Shown: positions 23,842 to 30,967 of the stretch, piece by piece
Position numbering within the stretch: position 1 is the first letter of the stretch
Layout: the number at the start of each line of letters is the position of its first letter
DNA from: Planococcaceae bacterium UBA3378
Lineage (GTDB): Bacteria > Bacillota > Bacilli > Bacillales_A > Planococcaceae
Length of the DNA: 40,237 nucleotides
NCBI GenBank assembly: GCA_002359075.1
Contig: DEQA01000060.1
Coordinates: 1 to 40,237 of the forward strand
Direction of reading: 5' to 3'
The notes under the pieces: generated by a model
What the model saw: only the letters and a program-made list of their open reading frames with translations
Told to the model about the DNA's origin: nothing
Databases searched by the model: none
Position numbers and translations under genes: made by a program

Positions 23842-24870
23842 ATGAACGGACCATTCGTCCCGAAACTTGTTTATTTTGAACCACAGGCATTAGAGTATCC
23901 ACTTGGCAGGGAGCTGAAGGAAAAGTACGAGAAGATGGGGATTGAAATCCGCTATACAACGTCCCACAATCAAGTGCGGGATCTGCCGGGTGACAATGAT
24001 TTTCAAAAGTACCGGATGGCAAAGTCCACGCTGGTCGTCGGGGTACGCAAAACGTTGAAGTTTGATACGTCCAAGCCGTCAGCCGAATATGCTATTCCAT
24101 TTGCGACAGGGTGCATGGGACACTGCCATTACTGTTATTTACAGACGACAATGGGCAGTAAGCCGTACATCCGTACATATGTGAATATCGAGGAAATCCT
24201 GGATACTGCCGACCAGTATATAGCAGAACGGGCTCCAGAAATTACGCGATTTGAAGCGGCCTGTACATCAGATATTGTCGGTCTTGATCATTTGACGCAT
24301 ACATTGAAGCGGGCCATTGAGCATTTCGGGCAGACGGATTTAGGGCGGCTGCGCTTTGTGACGAAGTTTCATCATGTCGATCATTTGCTTGATGCCAGGC
24401 ATAACGGGCATACGCGCTTTCGCTTTAGTATAAATGCCGACTATGTGATTAAAAATTTTGAACCGGGCACATCTCCATTGGCAAAGCGGATCGAGGCAGC
24501 TGGAAAAGTAGCGAGGGCAGGGTATCCGCTCGGGTTTATCGTAGCACCGATTTATTTGTATGATGGATGGGAAGAGGGCTACCGCCATATGTTTGAACGG
24601 TTGGATGCAGAACTGCCCAAGGACGCGAGGGACGATATAACATTTGAGTTTATCCAGCATCGATTTACAAAGCCAGCCAAAAAGGTCATTATGAAAAACT
24701 ACCCGAAAACAAAGCTAGACCTGGATGAATCGGCACGACGGGTGAAATGGGGCAAGTACGGTATCCATAAATATATTTATCAAAAAGACCAGGAAGAGGA
24801 GCTCAAGCATTGCCTTGAGGAATACATGCAAGAGTTCTTTCCAGAGGCTAAATTTGAATATTTTACGTAG
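23842..24870 (+). CDS. splB: Spore photoproduct lyase
   Basis: A radical-SAM enzyme that repairs the UV-induced spore photoproduct (5-thyminyl-5,6-dihydrothymine) during germination. The 342 residues and numbering match B. subtilis SplB. The [4Fe-4S] cysteines are C91, C95 and C98 in CMGHCHYC, and the essential H-donor cysteine is C141 in EAACTSD. GGGGGAGG precedes the ATG. In B. subtilis splB follows the small regulatory gene splA in a sigma-G operon; no splA is seen here and splB has its own upstream region. A convincing sigma-G promoter was not identified. Confidence 0.96.
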   Translation: MNGPFVPKLVYFEPQALEYPLGRELKEKYEKMGIEIRYTTSHNQVRDLPGDNDFQKYRMAKSTLVVGVRKTLKFDTSKPSAEYAIPFATGCMGHCHYCYLQTTMGSKPYIRTYVNIEEILDTADQYIAERAPEITRFEAACTSDIVGLDHLTHTLKRAIEHFGQTDLGRLRFVTKFHHVDHLLDARHNGHTRFRFSINADYVIKNFEPGTSPLAKRIEAAGKVARAGYPLGFIVAPIYLYDGWEEGYRHMFERLDAELPKDARDDITFEFIQHRFTKPAKKVIMKNYPKTKLDLDESARRVKWGKYGIHKYIYQKDQEEELKHCLEEYMQEFFPEAKFEYFT

Positions 24871-24876
24871 TGAAAA

Positions 24877-24910
24877 TGGATGTCCAGCAGGAATGGGGCA
24901 TCTATTTTTT
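24877..24910 (+). terminator. Terminator of splB
   Basis: GGATGTCC pairs imperfectly with GGGGCATC and is followed by TATTTTTT, within 10 nt of the splB stop. Confidence 0.6.
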
Positions 24911-24946
24911 AATATGGTGCCTTGTATATATAGGCTATAAGGTGTG

Positions 24947-25030
24947 ATTCGCGCAATAATACCTGAAAAACGCACAATGAAAACTCATATTCGCGTAATA
25001 CACCCTAAAATTCGCGTAATAGAATATAAT
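24947..25030. repeat. Four-copy 21-bp tandem repeat (ATTCGCG core)
   Basis: Units start at 24947, 24968, 24989 and 25010, exactly 21 bp apart. Units 1, 3 and 4 begin ATTCGCG followed by CAAT or TAAT; unit 2 is degenerate (AAACGCACAAT). The second half of each unit is variable. The array lies between splB and a 44-codon ORF. Confidence 0.7.
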
Positions 25031-25067
25031 AAAGAGAGTGTTACTAAGTGAAAGGAGTTGGAAAAGG

Positions 25068-25202
25068 ATGAAGAAGTGTGTGCTATTAATCGGTGGGATT
25101 GCCGTTGCAGTTGCCGGGCTGCTGGACATCAAATGCAAAGGGTTATTCTACAAGAGCCTGCCGCAATCTGTCCAATCAAGTTTAGATAAGATAGTAAAAT
25201 AA
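25068..25202 (+). CDS. Small single-membrane-segment protein (44 aa)
   Basis: A 44-residue frame with a good ribosome site (AAAGGAG, 25051-25057). It starts MKKCVLLIGGIAVAVAGLLD, which forms one hydrophobic helix after a short basic start, and continues with a Lys-rich soluble tail of about 24 residues. A strong terminator follows 15 nt after the stop. The combination of ribosome site, clean membrane helix and terminator makes it likely to be a real gene. It could be a small membrane protein or spore-associated peptide; I recognise no family. It sits exactly between two 21-bp repeat arrays. Confidence 0.6.
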   Translation: MKKCVLLIGGIAVAVAGLLDIKCKGLFYKSLPQSVQSSLDKIVK

Positions 25203-25217
25203 ATCCCTACATATTAA

Positions 25218-25250
25218 CAACCGCACCAAGCAGCCTGGTGCGGTTGTTTT
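25218..25250 (+). terminator. Strong terminator after the 44-codon ORF
   Basis: AACCGCACCA and TGGTGCGGTT form a 10-bp perfect stem followed by GTTTTC. A weaker T-rich tail on the minus strand could also serve thrS. Confidence 0.85.
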
Positions 25251-25275
25251 CATTAATCGATCGGAATCATTTTAG

Positions 25276-25338
25276 ACATTGTTGCTACCCGAGAAAAAGT
25301 TGGAAATACCCGCGCTTTTCATCGAGATACCCGCGAAT
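25276..25338. repeat. Three-copy 21-bp tandem repeat, opposite orientation
   Basis: Read on the minus strand, three 21-bp units start at 25338, 25317 and 25296. Each carries CGCGGGTA or a one-base variant (CTCGGGTA) at unit positions 4-11; the first unit starts ATTCGCG like the array at 24947. The array begins at the base immediately after the thrS stop codon. Confidence 0.65.
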
Positions 25339-27264
25339 CTACCGACTCATAGGCAGCATCTTCTCTTCAATCTCTTTCTTTACAACCAGCAGAAACTCCT
25401 CCACAGACATTGTTTTCAAATTCTCCTCATGATAGGAGCGGACAGTCACAGTACCGTTATCCTGTTCTTGATTACCTGAAACAAGAATATACGGAATCTT
25501 TTTTAATTCGGCTTCCCGAATTTTTTTGCCAAGCTTTTCGTGTCTTCTATCGACAGAAACCCGAATTCCCGCCCGACGCAGCTGTTCATAAACTTGCTCT
25601 ACGTAGCCATCATGAGCAGGGGACACCCCGATCACTTCAACCTGCTTCGGCGCCAGCCATAAAGGGAAGGCACCGCCAAAATGCTCAATTAAAATACCGA
25701 GGAAACGGTCAATTGAACCAAATACAGCCCTGTGGATAACGACCGGTCGTACCTTTTCATTCTGTTCATTGACATATGTTAGATCGAATTTTTCAGGAAG
25801 CTGAAAATCGAGCTGTACCGTTGCACACTGGTGGCTGCGCTTGATGGCATCCTGTATATGAATGTCAATCTTCGGACCGTAAAAGGCACCGTCTCCCGCA
25901 TTTACCTTATAGCGGTAGCCTAATTTTTTCAGTACATTTTCAAGCGCTGTCTCGGCTTCATCCCATAACTCCAGCTCTCCCATAAAGTCCCCGGGGCGTG
26001 TTGAAAGCTCAATTTCATATGTGAAGCCAAATACCCGGTATACATGGTCAATAATTTGAAGAGCAAGCGTAATTTCATCCTCGATTTGATCTGGTCTCAC
26101 GAAAATATGAGCATCATCCTGGCAAAACGAACGGACACGCAGCAGTCCGTTGAGCGCACCACTGAATTCATGGCGGTGGACCTGCCCGAATTCTGCCATG
26201 CGGATCGGTAAATCACGGTAGGAATGATGCTCATTTTTATAAATAAGCATATGCCCCGGGCAGTTCATCGGCTTCAACGCAAATTTCTGCTCATCGACCT
26301 GCGAGAAATACATATTTTCCTTATAGTGATGCCAATGCCCCGATTGTTCCCAAAGACGCTGATTCATCATAAGTGGTGTCCGTACTTCCTTGTAATCATA
26401 TCTTGTCTGTAATTCACGTAAAAATGACTCCAGCTCATTTCGAAGGATTTGGCCGTTTGCTAAATAAAACGGCATGCCCGGTGCTTCTTCTGAAAACATA
26501 AACAGCTCTAATTCCTTACCGAGCTTACGGTGATTGCGCTTTTCGGCTTCTTCTAAAAATGTGAAGTACGCTTGCATGTTTTCCTTGTTGGCAAAAGCCA
26601 CGCCGTAAATCCGCTGAAGCATTTGATTGTTGCTGTCTCCACGCCAGTAGGCACCAGAAAGATTTGTTAATGTAAAGTGCTGAAGCCTGCCTGTTGATGG
26701 TACATGAGGGCCACGGCACAAATCATAAAATTTCCCTTGCTCATATACCGTCACAGGCTCACCTGATGGAATCGCTTCTAACAGCTCCAGCTTCAACGGG
26801 TCATGTGCAAATAACTGTGCTGCTTCTTCCTTTGTCACTTCCTTTCTGGAAATAGTAAGATTTTCTTTAACGATTTTTTTCATTTCCTCTTCTATTTTTT
26901 TCAGATCATCCGGAACGAACGAATGTTCCAGATCCATATCGTAATAAAATCCGTTTTCGATCACCGGCCCTACGCCGAAGTGCACAGAAGGGTACAGTCT
27001 TTTGACAGCCTGCGCCAGAAGATGGGCTGTAGAATGACGAATGACTTTTATTCCTTCTGCTGAATTTGCATCATAAATAGCAATTTGGGCATCTGTGAAA
27101 ATAGGGTGCGTCAAATCAACTGTGGTGCCGTTTACACTCCCTGCAACAGCTTTTTTAGCAAGACTTGGACTGATTGCCTTTGCAATATCGGTTAGTGTTA
27201 CACCTTGTGCAAACAATTGCTGTTTGCCGTCTGGAAATTGAATCATTACTTGTTGATTTGACAT
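25339..27264 (-). CDS. thrS: Threonyl-tRNA synthetase
   Basis: Charges tRNA-Thr with threonine in the cytosol. The 641 residues contain the full domain set: TGS (about 4-64), the editing/SAD domain with zinc-type ligands H77 and H81 in HSTAH and C/H in DLCRGPH, the class II catalytic core with NCPGHM (near 333), and a C-terminal anticodon-binding domain. I start at ATG 27264 (SNQQVMIQF), with AAGGAG upstream; the longer frame to 27300 runs into the leader terminator. A T-box leader precedes it. B. subtilis has two genes, thrS and thrZ; which one this corresponds to cannot be decided here. Confidence 0.96.
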   Translation of the reverse strand: MSNQQVMIQFPDGKQQLFAQGVTLTDIAKAISPSLAKKAVAGSVNGTTVDLTHPIFTDAQIAIYDANSAEGIKVIRHSTAHLLAQAVKRLYPSVHFGVGPVIENGFYYDMDLEHSFVPDDLKKIEEEMKKIVKENLTISRKEVTKEEAAQLFAHDPLKLELLEAIPSGEPVTVYEQGKFYDLCRGPHVPSTGRLQHFTLTNLSGAYWRGDSNNQMLQRIYGVAFANKENMQAYFTFLEEAEKRNHRKLGKELELFMFSEEAPGMPFYLANGQILRNELESFLRELQTRYDYKEVRTPLMMNQRLWEQSGHWHHYKENMYFSQVDEQKFALKPMNCPGHMLIYKNEHHSYRDLPIRMAEFGQVHRHEFSGALNGLLRVRSFCQDDAHIFVRPDQIEDEITLALQIIDHVYRVFGFTYEIELSTRPGDFMGELELWDEAETALENVLKKLGYRYKVNAGDGAFYGPKIDIHIQDAIKRSHQCATVQLDFQLPEKFDLTYVNEQNEKVRPVVIHRAVFGSIDRFLGILIEHFGGAFPLWLAPKQVEVIGVSPAHDGYVEQVYEQLRRAGIRVSVDRRHEKLGKKIREAELKKIPYILVSGNQEQDNGTVTVRSYHEENLKTMSVEEFLLVVKKEIEEKMLPMSR

Positions 27265-27284
27265 ATACATTCTCCTTTTTAATA

Positions 27285-27530
27285 AAATAAAAAAACACAT
27301 ATCCGTCCGCTAAGGGACGAGTATGTGTTGAGTACCCGTGGTTCCACCCAAATTCCTGCCGATGCAAATCAGCAGCTCATTGATCGCAGATAACGCCTGC
27401 TCACGTCACCGGTTTCCCGGCACAGCTCGGAGGTAGTAAATCGGTAAGTCCGAAGCAGGAAACTTTCAGCCGGTGATTTCCCTCTCTTTTACTCATCTCT
27501 TATCGATTCGTGTCCTCTTCATTGCCTGTG
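27285..27530 (-). promoter_or_regulatory. T-box riboswitch leader of thrS
   Basis: The leader upstream of thrS carries the T-box sequence GGGTGGAACCACGGG (27335-27349 on the minus strand), followed by a terminator stem (27292-27329: ACACAT...ATGTGT with inner CGTCC/GGACG) and seven T. Several stems lie further upstream, as in stem I. Threonine codons ACU and ACC are adjacent in a candidate specifier region (TTTACTACC, near 27443). Uncharged tRNA-Thr should pair with this leader and allow read-through into thrS. The rest of 27265-27625 contains no gene. Confidence 0.93.
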
Positions 27531-27600
27531 TGGTTAAAATTGTTATTTACTTTAAAGGGAAATGTAATAATTGTCAATAGGCTGTTTTTCAAAAGAAAAA

Positions 27601-27622
27601 AGAACAGCCACGGGGGCTGTTC
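27601..27622 (-). terminator. Terminator of small anchored protein
   Basis: GAACAGCC and GGCTGTTC arms with a short loop, followed on the minus strand by TTTTTTC, directly at the end of the gene. Confidence 0.85.
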
Positions 27623-27625
27623 CTT

Positions 27626-27988
27626 TTACTTATCCTCTTCCGTAATATCAATATAATGATCATCATATGTCAGGTGGAGAACAACATCTCCTTTTTTATA
27701 AGTGATCGTTTTATCTTCACGTGCGGTTTCTTCCCAGCCGCGGTTTTGAATGACCGCTTGGTAGCCTTTTGAAATGCCGTTTGCCGCGCTAACCCCGTCC
27801 CATTCGTAGGACTTGGCGTGATCCCCGTCTTTCACAAGCTCAGCCGTTTTTGGTACCGGGAAGTCGTTCATATCTTCAAGTGTCTGATAGCCGGCACTTG
27901 CCGTTGTATAATATACAACCCCCGCTACAATTAAGATGAGGGCAAGAACACTAATAATGATCCATTTTTTTCTTCCAGTTGTCTTCAT
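27626..27988 (-). CDS. Small membrane-anchored hypothetical protein
   Basis: A 120-residue protein with a basic N-terminus and one transmembrane helix (about 8-26, WIIISVLALILIVAGVVYY), then a hydrophilic outward-facing domain of about 90 residues (YQTLEDMNDFPVPKTAELV ... YKKGDVVLHLTYDDHYIDI). The C-terminal domain alternates polar and hydrophobic residues, which suggests a small beta-rich domain. AAAGGAG precedes the ATG and a terminator follows. It could be a signal-anchored or surface protein. I recognise no family. Confidence 0.75.
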   Translation of the reverse strand: MKTTGRKKWIIISVLALILIVAGVVYYTTASAGYQTLEDMNDFPVPKTAELVKDGDHAKSYEWDGVSAANGISKGYQAVIQNRGWEETAREDKTITYKKGDVVLHLTYDDHYIDITEEDK

Positions 27989-28019
27989 GATGAACTCCTT
28001 TCGTGTTGCCTAGTAAATT

Positions 28020-28535
28020 TTTATCTCTACTTTGCTTACTACCCGAAAAACTCTATCGTTAAAACGAAAGGGCATTTTCATTATTTTTTGGAAATAGTAT
28101 ATTTTGACTAGAAAAGAAAATAGAAAGCGATATAAATAAGACGAAACTTACGCTCGGCTTTAGTATTTTAATAAAATATTTTTCTGATATAAAAATATGT
28201 TTCAATAGAATAGGTCTAAACGTCTAATAATCACAGGGGAAACAGTATATTTTTGTTTAGAAAGCCTGATTATCCCTCTTCTGCGGGAAATTAATCTATC
28301 GGTCTCAGGCCGCTTTCTGTCCACGAAATAAATCACTTTTGTCGGAAGCAGGAAAATGTGAAGAAATGTGTGAATAGGTATCCAGGAAAATAGTGGGGGA
28401 CAGATCAAGAAGGACGGCGGAGCTTTGGAAGGATGGGCAGTGTGAATGATGAAATGAATAACACGCCTGCCAGTTTTACACCCTTTATGCTGTCCTTCTT
28501 TCTGGATTTTCCTGTTAGAAGGGGGGGACCTCAGT
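28020..28535. other. Intergenic region with nested inverted repeats
   Basis: About 515 bp without a convincing gene. It contains a nested structure: GAAAG (28260-28264) with CTTTC (28313-28317), CCTGA (28265-28269) with TCAGG (28305-28309), and an inner CCC/GGG pair (28274-28276, 28285-28287). It may be a small RNA or leader of unknown type, on either strand. A long minus-strand frame across this region looks spurious (Arg/Pro-rich, overlapping araC). Confidence 0.3.
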
Positions 28536-29294
28536 CTATTGACTAAAGAAATATCTTTTTCGGTATTGAATAGGCGAAAGACCGTAGTGGGCCTTGAAAA
28601 TTTTCGAAAAATAAGAATGCGATTTGAAGCCGTATTTCTCTGTAATCTCATGTAAGGAAAGCGAGGATAGCTTAATGTCATTCAGGGCATGCTTCAAACG
28701 CAGTTTATTAATTGTCGTCGTAAGGTTCTCATTATAGTCATGCTTGAATAAATAGCATAAGTAGTTTTTTGATATTCCCAGTTTGTCAGCTATGTAGGAA
28801 GTGGAAAGGGCAGGATTATTGAGCTCCTGCTTAATAATTAGAATCGCTTGATAAACATAGGAATTGACATTTACGCATGTTGTTGTATTTTCTTCAAGCA
28901 GTTCTTTTAACTTCGAAATGAACCACGGCGTGAAATACAGGTAGTCTTTCACACAATCCCATTTTTTAATAATGGAGATCAGGGAAGTAGCATTTGATAG
29001 ATCAATTTCTGTGATCGTACCGTTTTTGAGCATAGTGCGAAGAACCATTGTCAACAGGCTTGTGTAGTAAATTTCCAACGCGAAAATGGTTTGGCTTTCT
29101 TCTTGACTAGAGACGAATAAATAACAGACTTCATCTAACTGGTCCATTACCTTTTCATAATCCCCATTGTCCAATGCAATAATTAACGCAAGATCGATAT
29201 CTTTTAACTGTTGTAAAAAATTGTTTTGTTGCAGCCTAGTTAAGCCGTGTTGTCGATTTTTAATATACATTTGTTCGATTTTATTAATAGGCAT
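28536..29294 (-). CDS. AraC family transcriptional regulator
   Basis: A 252-residue regulator from ATG 29294; a longer frame to 29351 lacks a ribosome site, whereas AAAAGGAATGG precedes this ATG. The C-terminal third is the double helix-turn-helix of AraC/XylS proteins: TSYIADKLGISKNYLCYLFKHDY, then LHEITEKYGFKSHSYFSKIFKAHYGLSPIQYRKRY. The N-terminal part is helical, with no cupin motif, and I do not recognise a ligand. The 310-bp upstream gap gives no clear target. Neighbours are unrelated, so the regulon is unknown. Confidence 0.88.
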   Translation of the reverse strand: MPINKIEQMYIKNRQHGLTRLQQNNFLQQLKDIDLALIIALDNGDYEKVMDQLDEVCYLFVSSQEESQTIFALEIYYTSLLTMVLRTMLKNGTITEIDLSNATSLISIIKKWDCVKDYLYFTPWFISKLKELLEENTTTCVNVNSYVYQAILIIKQELNNPALSTSYIADKLGISKNYLCYLFKHDYNENLTTTINKLRLKHALNDIKLSSLSLHEITEKYGFKSHSYFSKIFKAHYGLSPIQYRKRYFFSQ

Positions 29295-29529
29295 TGCAGT
29301 TCCATTCCTTTTTAGCAAAAAAATATTATATATACATAGTTGATTGATCAAAAATATTTTAAAATAGGATTAAGAAATATTCAAAGCTATTCAGGGAAAT
29401 AGGAGAGCTGTTTTATTTTGGATTCATTCTTTTGACATAAAGATTGCTCAATCTTATTATTTTTTGTCGTTTTTTAAGTGGATTGATATGCTCGCATGCA
29501 ATAGAAGTTCAAAGAAAGAGATTAAATAA

Positions 29530-29569
29530 AAGAGGCGGGGACATTGAGGTATCAATATTCCTGCCTCTT
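29530..29569. terminator. Bidirectional terminator upstream of araC / after membrane gene
   Basis: AAGAGGCGGG and CCTGCCTCTT pair over 10 positions (one G-T), with an inner ATTGA/TCAAT stem, and T-rich tails on both strands. It serves the membrane protein gene that ends at 29605. The rest of 29295-29604 holds no gene. Confidence 0.75.
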
Positions 29570-29604
29570 ATTTTATTAATATTTTGTCATACGGTGAAAT
29601 TATT

Positions 29605-30144
29605 TTACTCTTTCGCTCTTTTAGGCCATAAAAAATAGGAGGCTGAATAGAGCAGGTCAATTCCGACAACCAGTGCCCAAATACGAAGGGGATTCAGCAG
29701 TCCGGCTGTACGTTCGGGGTCTGCAATGAAGAGGTGAATACCGAAAATAAAGGCACCGCCGATCATGAAGGCGAGCACATGCTGAAGCGAGCCTTTTATC
29801 TCATGGCGGGCATGCGCGTAACCGCTCTTTTTGGCAGGTTTTTCTCCTTGCCTCAGAATGTAATACATAAATTGTCTATCAGCCCAGGCAATCATACTTT
29901 TTCCGAATGCAATGGAAACCCCTAGATAAATGGCCGCAATCGCGTGAACTGTAGTAGCAGTCGCTCCGTTATATAAATCTACGGCTGTGGCAATGAGCAG
30001 CACAAGGTCGATCACCGGCGTAAGCGCCAGGAAAAATAGCCCAAGCCTCTTCTTTTTTGCTATATATCTTGTGATCAATCCAAGCAGAATCACAACCCAA
30101 AAGGCGATTTCCGCTCCAACGATCAGCCATCCGATTCCTCCCAT
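29605..30144 (-). CDS. Polytopic membrane protein (YmcC-like), divergent from tetR
   Basis: A 179-residue integral membrane protein with about five hydrophobic segments (near 3-22, 31-50, 61-80, 120-140 and 153-172). It looks like a small Bacillus membrane protein of the YmcC type, from memory; the function of that group is unknown. I start at ATG 30144, which follows AGAGGGG; the longer frame runs through the operator region. It is divergent from a TetR gene whose operators overlap its promoter, so it is probably the regulated target. An efflux or stress role is possible but not shown. Confidence 0.72.
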   Translation of the reverse strand: MGGIGWLIVGAEIAFWVVILLGLITRYIAKKKRLGLFFLALTPVIDLVLLIATAVDLYNGATATTVHAIAAIYLGVSIAFGKSMIAWADRQFMYYILRQGEKPAKKSGYAHARHEIKGSLQHVLAFMIGGAFIFGIHLFIADPERTAGLLNPLRIWALVVGIDLLYSASYFLWPKRAKE

Positions 30145-30167
30145 AAAAAGCCCCTCTCTTTTTTTAG

Positions 30168-30243
30168 TACAGCTGTATTTTTTAAAATATAGCATGCTGT
30201 TTTAAATAATACAAGTGTATTTTAAAAACGGATTTGCTATACT
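30168..30243. promoter_or_regulatory. Overlapping divergent promoters with three palindromes
   Basis: Palindromes TACAGCTGTA (30168-30177), AGCATGCT (30191-30198) and AATACAAGTGTATT (30208-30221) are spaced about 20-22 bp; the outer two are centred exactly 42 bp apart. Minus promoter: TTGTAT (30214-30209), 17-nt spacer, TATATT (30191-30186) with TG before it. Plus promoter for tetR: extended -10 TGCTATACT (30235-30243), with its -35 region inside the third palindrome. Confidence 0.6.
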
Positions 30244-30249
30244 AACCAT

Positions 30250-30870
30250 ATGCCAAAGATTGTAGATGTAGCGGAACGAAAAAAAGCCATCGCGGAGGCG
30301 ACATGGCAGGTCATTTTGGAGAAAGGAATGGAAGGAGCGACGGTCAGAAATATTGCAAGCAAGGCAGGGCTGTCTCTGGGCGCCCTGCGACACTACTTTT
30401 CGAATCAGGATGAGCTGCTCGTCTACGCGATGGATCTTGTATCGGAAAATGTAAATCGGCGGATTGAAGAGGTACTAAAGAAGCGGATGCCTGTGCAGGA
30501 GCAGGTGCTGCAAGTGCTGCTCCAGGCACTGCCTGTCGATCAACAAAGCATGCTGGAGATGGAAGTATGGTTCGCTTACGCCGCCTCAGTAAAGCATAAA
30601 AGTGAGCAGGCACATGTACCGTTCAATGCACTATTTACAGGTATGGAAAAAATCATCCATGCACTATCAGAGTACGGCTTCTTACGGGAAGAACTGGATG
30701 TAGATATGGAAATCGAAAGGCTGTATGCCATGGTGGACGGACTGGCAGTGCATGCCCTGTTCGAGCGGGAACGGCTGGACCCACAGCGTGTTATCCGCAC
30801 ACTTGTCTACCATTTAAACACCATTCTTAAGGAAGAAGCGGCTTTACAGCTGCCTGATACCGAAGTTTAA
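30250..30870 (+). CDS. TetR family regulator, apparently leaderless
   Basis: A 206-residue TetR-type repressor with the helix-turn-helix in the first 50 residues (VRNIASKAGLSLGALRHYFSNQDELLVYAM). The C-terminal domain resembles the BetI/PfmR-like group (MVDGLAVHALFERERLDPQRVIRTLVYHL). The ATG has no ribosome site and lies only 6 nt after a TATACT -10 box, so its mRNA probably starts at or next to the AUG. It is divergent from a small membrane protein gene; shared palindromes between the two suggest coordinated repression. The ligand is unknown. Confidence 0.88.
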   Translation: MPKIVDVAERKKAIAEATWQVILEKGMEGATVRNIASKAGLSLGALRHYFSNQDELLVYAMDLVSENVNRRIEEVLKKRMPVQEQVLQVLLQALPVDQQSMLEMEVWFAYAASVKHKSEQAHVPFNALFTGMEKIIHALSEYGFLREELDVDMEIERLYAMVDGLAVHALFERERLDPQRVIRTLVYHLNTILKEEAALQLPDTEV

Positions 30871-30880
30871 AAAGGATTTG

Positions 30881-30926
30881 GTTAACGGAAGGTGTAGAGG
30901 GAAATCGAAACACACCTTCCGTTAAC
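30881..30926. terminator. 15-bp perfect inverted repeat between convergent genes
   Basis: GTTAACGGAAGGTGT and ACACCTTCCGTTAAC form a perfect 15-bp stem with a 16-nt loop, between tetR and corA. There is no immediate T-run on plus; TTTTT follows eight bases later on minus. It is probably a terminator for corA, but it is unusually long. Confidence 0.5.
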
Positions 30927-30967
30927 TAGTGACCGGTAATGATGTTGCAACAAGATAAAAAGAGTTA

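Noticed and set aside
28040..28080. Possible decayed copy of the 21-bp repeat (TACCCG)
   Set aside because: Only one unit is recognisable; the 21-bp neighbour keeps just two core bases. Too weak to list.
28202..28681. 159-codon minus-strand frame partly overlapping araC
   Set aside because: Arg/Pro/Ser-rich, no ribosome site, and it overlaps the well supported araC gene in another frame. It is most likely a chance frame.
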